A DNA stretch of 9,080 nucleotides from an uncultured Desulfobacterium sp. (GTDB lineage Bacteria > Desulfobacterota > Desulfobacteria > Desulfobacterales > Desulfobacteraceae). Location: contig CAKZLA010000134.1 of the NCBI GenBank assembly GCA_937124525.1, positions 1 through 9,080 on the forward strand, read 5' to 3'. The notes beneath the pieces were generated by a model that had not been told where the DNA came from, made no database searches, and was given only the letters and a program-made list of their open reading frames with translations. The stretch's first letter is position 1. Every line of letters begins with the position of its first letter. Below, piece after piece: positions 8,184-9,080 of the stretch. Both the position numbers and the translations under genes were made by a program.

Positions 8184-9080
8184 GATGCGCTCGTTCTTTC
8201 CTCTGAATTTCTCCGGTATCTCAATGGGATTGAACAGCCGCTGCAGCTCAAACCTGTCAGCACCGGGATTTTCCTTTTTAATCTCTTCCATTTCTGCCAC
8301 ACGCTTTTCCGTATCCGGGTGGTGGATGGTCTGGTCCACGCCGTACCCACGGGAACCAGGAGGCATCTCCATTTTCATGACATCAAGAGCCTCGTATTCC
8401 ACCTCTGGAAGATCCGTGTTGTCGTCCTTCCAATAGGTCAGGGTCCGTTTGAGCCAGTCACGGTCATTTCTTTCGGGGAAATCCTCCCTGGCATGGGCTC
8501 CACGGCTCTCTTTTCTGAGCATGGCCCCATAGGCCACACACTGGGCAAGTTTAATCATCTTAGGAACCCGGATGGCTTCCACAAGTTCCGGGTTGGAGGA
8601 GCTGATCTTATTTCGCAGGGCCACATTTTTGGACCGCTGGTGCAGCACTTTTAACTCTTCCACGGCCTGGAGCAAATCGGTTTCGTTCCTGAAAATACCC
8701 ACCTTGTCCATCATGATCTGCTGCATCTCTTTTTTCAGTTCATAGGGATTTTCGCCCCGTTCCCTTTGAATCAAAGTGGAGATCTTGGCCTTTTCCTGGT
8801 CCATGAACTTTTCAATGAGTTTGGTATTGATGTTAAGGGGGTTATTCTGGCAATGATCTGCCACATATTCACCCACGATCATACCGGCCACAACGGTTTC
8901 AGCAACGGAGTTGCCGCCAAGACGGTTAAATCCGTGCATGTCCCAGCAGGCTGATTCACCGGCGGAGAAAAGACCCTTTAAAGTGGGACTCTCCCCCGTG
9001 GCTTTGGTGCGGATACCGCCCATGGAGTAATGCTGGGTGGGTCGCACCGGGATGTAGTCGGTGACAGGATCAACGCCCAG
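8166..9080 (-). CDS. frdA: Fumarate reductase/succinate dehydrogenase flavoprotein subunit, C-terminal part
   Basis: Partial: the frame stays open to the right edge, and 305 codons including the stop are visible, about half of a ~600-660-residue family member. The FAD-binding N-terminus lies outside the window. The first visible residues read LGVDPVTDYIPVRPTQHYSMGG, the conserved stretch carrying the substrate-binding His (codon at 9030-9032). NRLGGNSVAE follows, with the catalytic-site Arg (codon at 8922-8924) that contacts substrate in characterised enzymes. The C-terminal domain shows the signature ESRGAHAREDFPERND, and the protein ends in GRGFK. A GTG at 9045-9047 lies inside this conserved stretch and is an ordinary Val codon, not a start. 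The enzyme transfers two electrons between succinate/fumarate and the quinone pool at the membrane. It leads the visible operon frdA-frdB-fumarase; the membrane anchor gene is not in the window. The direction of catalysis in vivo cannot be read from the sequence, so sdhA is an equal name. Confidence 0.95.
   Translation of the reverse strand: MGVDPVTDYIPVRPTQHYSMGGIRTKATGESPTLKGLFSAGESACWDMHGFNRLGGNSVAETVVAGMIVGEYVADHCQNNPLNINTKLIEKFMDQEKAKISTLIQRERGENPYELKKEMQQIMMDKVGIFRNETDLLQAVEELKVLHQRSKNVALRNKISSSNPELVEAIRVPKMIKLAQCVAYGAMLRKESRGAHAREDFPERNDRDWLKRTLTYWKDDNTDLPEVEYEALDVMKMEMPPGSRGYGVDQTIHHPDTEKRVAEMEEIKKENPGADRFELQRLFNPIEIPEKFRGKNERIGRGFK

Noticed and set aside
7753..8436. A 227-codon open frame on the plus strand, antisense to the frdA/frdB junction.
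   Set aside because: It lies opposite two strongly conserved genes whose every motif is in the minus frame. Its translation is rich in His, Gly and Pro with no recognisable motif, as expected of a mirror frame.
9045..9047. GTG as the start of a shorter flavoprotein-like gene.
   Set aside because: Conserved flavoprotein sequence continues in frame beyond it to the edge of the window (DYIPV before RPTQHYSMGG), so it is an internal Val codon.

Overview
The window carries ordinary-looking chromosomal DNA of roughly even base composition, with five protein genes and almost no non-coding sequence. The gene content suggests a strictly anaerobic, respiring bacterium. There is an oxygen-sensitive [4Fe-4S] class I fumarase directly behind a quinone-linked fumarate reductase/succinate dehydrogenase, and a very large protein with a pyruvate phosphate dikinase (PPDK)-type ATP-binding region. 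My best guess is a sulfate reducer of the Desulfobacteraceae (Desulfobacterota). That is recognition of gene type and style, not the result of a search.

Layout: positions 1-148 are a leader with a possible promoter. A 1406-residue protein follows on the + strand (149-4369). Its first ~900 residues match nothing I recognise. Its last ~500 residues are a PPDK-type nucleotide-binding region plus the phosphohistidine mobile domain, with no PEP/pyruvate barrel. After an 85-base gap with a possible promoter comes an unusually long, divergent glyceraldehyde-3-phosphate dehydrogenase (4455-5720, +). A hairpin at 5725-5757 sits between this gene and a convergent minus-strand operon. That operon reads, in transcription order, frdA/sdhA (C-terminal part only, running off the right edge), frdB/sdhB (8166-7414) and class I fumarase (7395-5785).

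How they fit together: the minus-strand operon interconverts succinate, fumarate and malate. It could run as the oxidative citric acid cycle or as fumarate respiration; the sequence does not settle which. The membrane anchor subunit is not in the window and may lie upstream of frdA. The plus-strand pair touches the PEP/pyruvate and triose-phosphate part of central carbon metabolism, but the role of the large protein is not established.

I found no mobile element, CRISPR array, tRNA or rRNA, and no sign of recent transfer. The most interesting item is the 1406-residue protein: it keeps the PPDK phosphotransfer machinery, lacks the substrate barrel, and carries a very large uncharacterised helical N-terminus.
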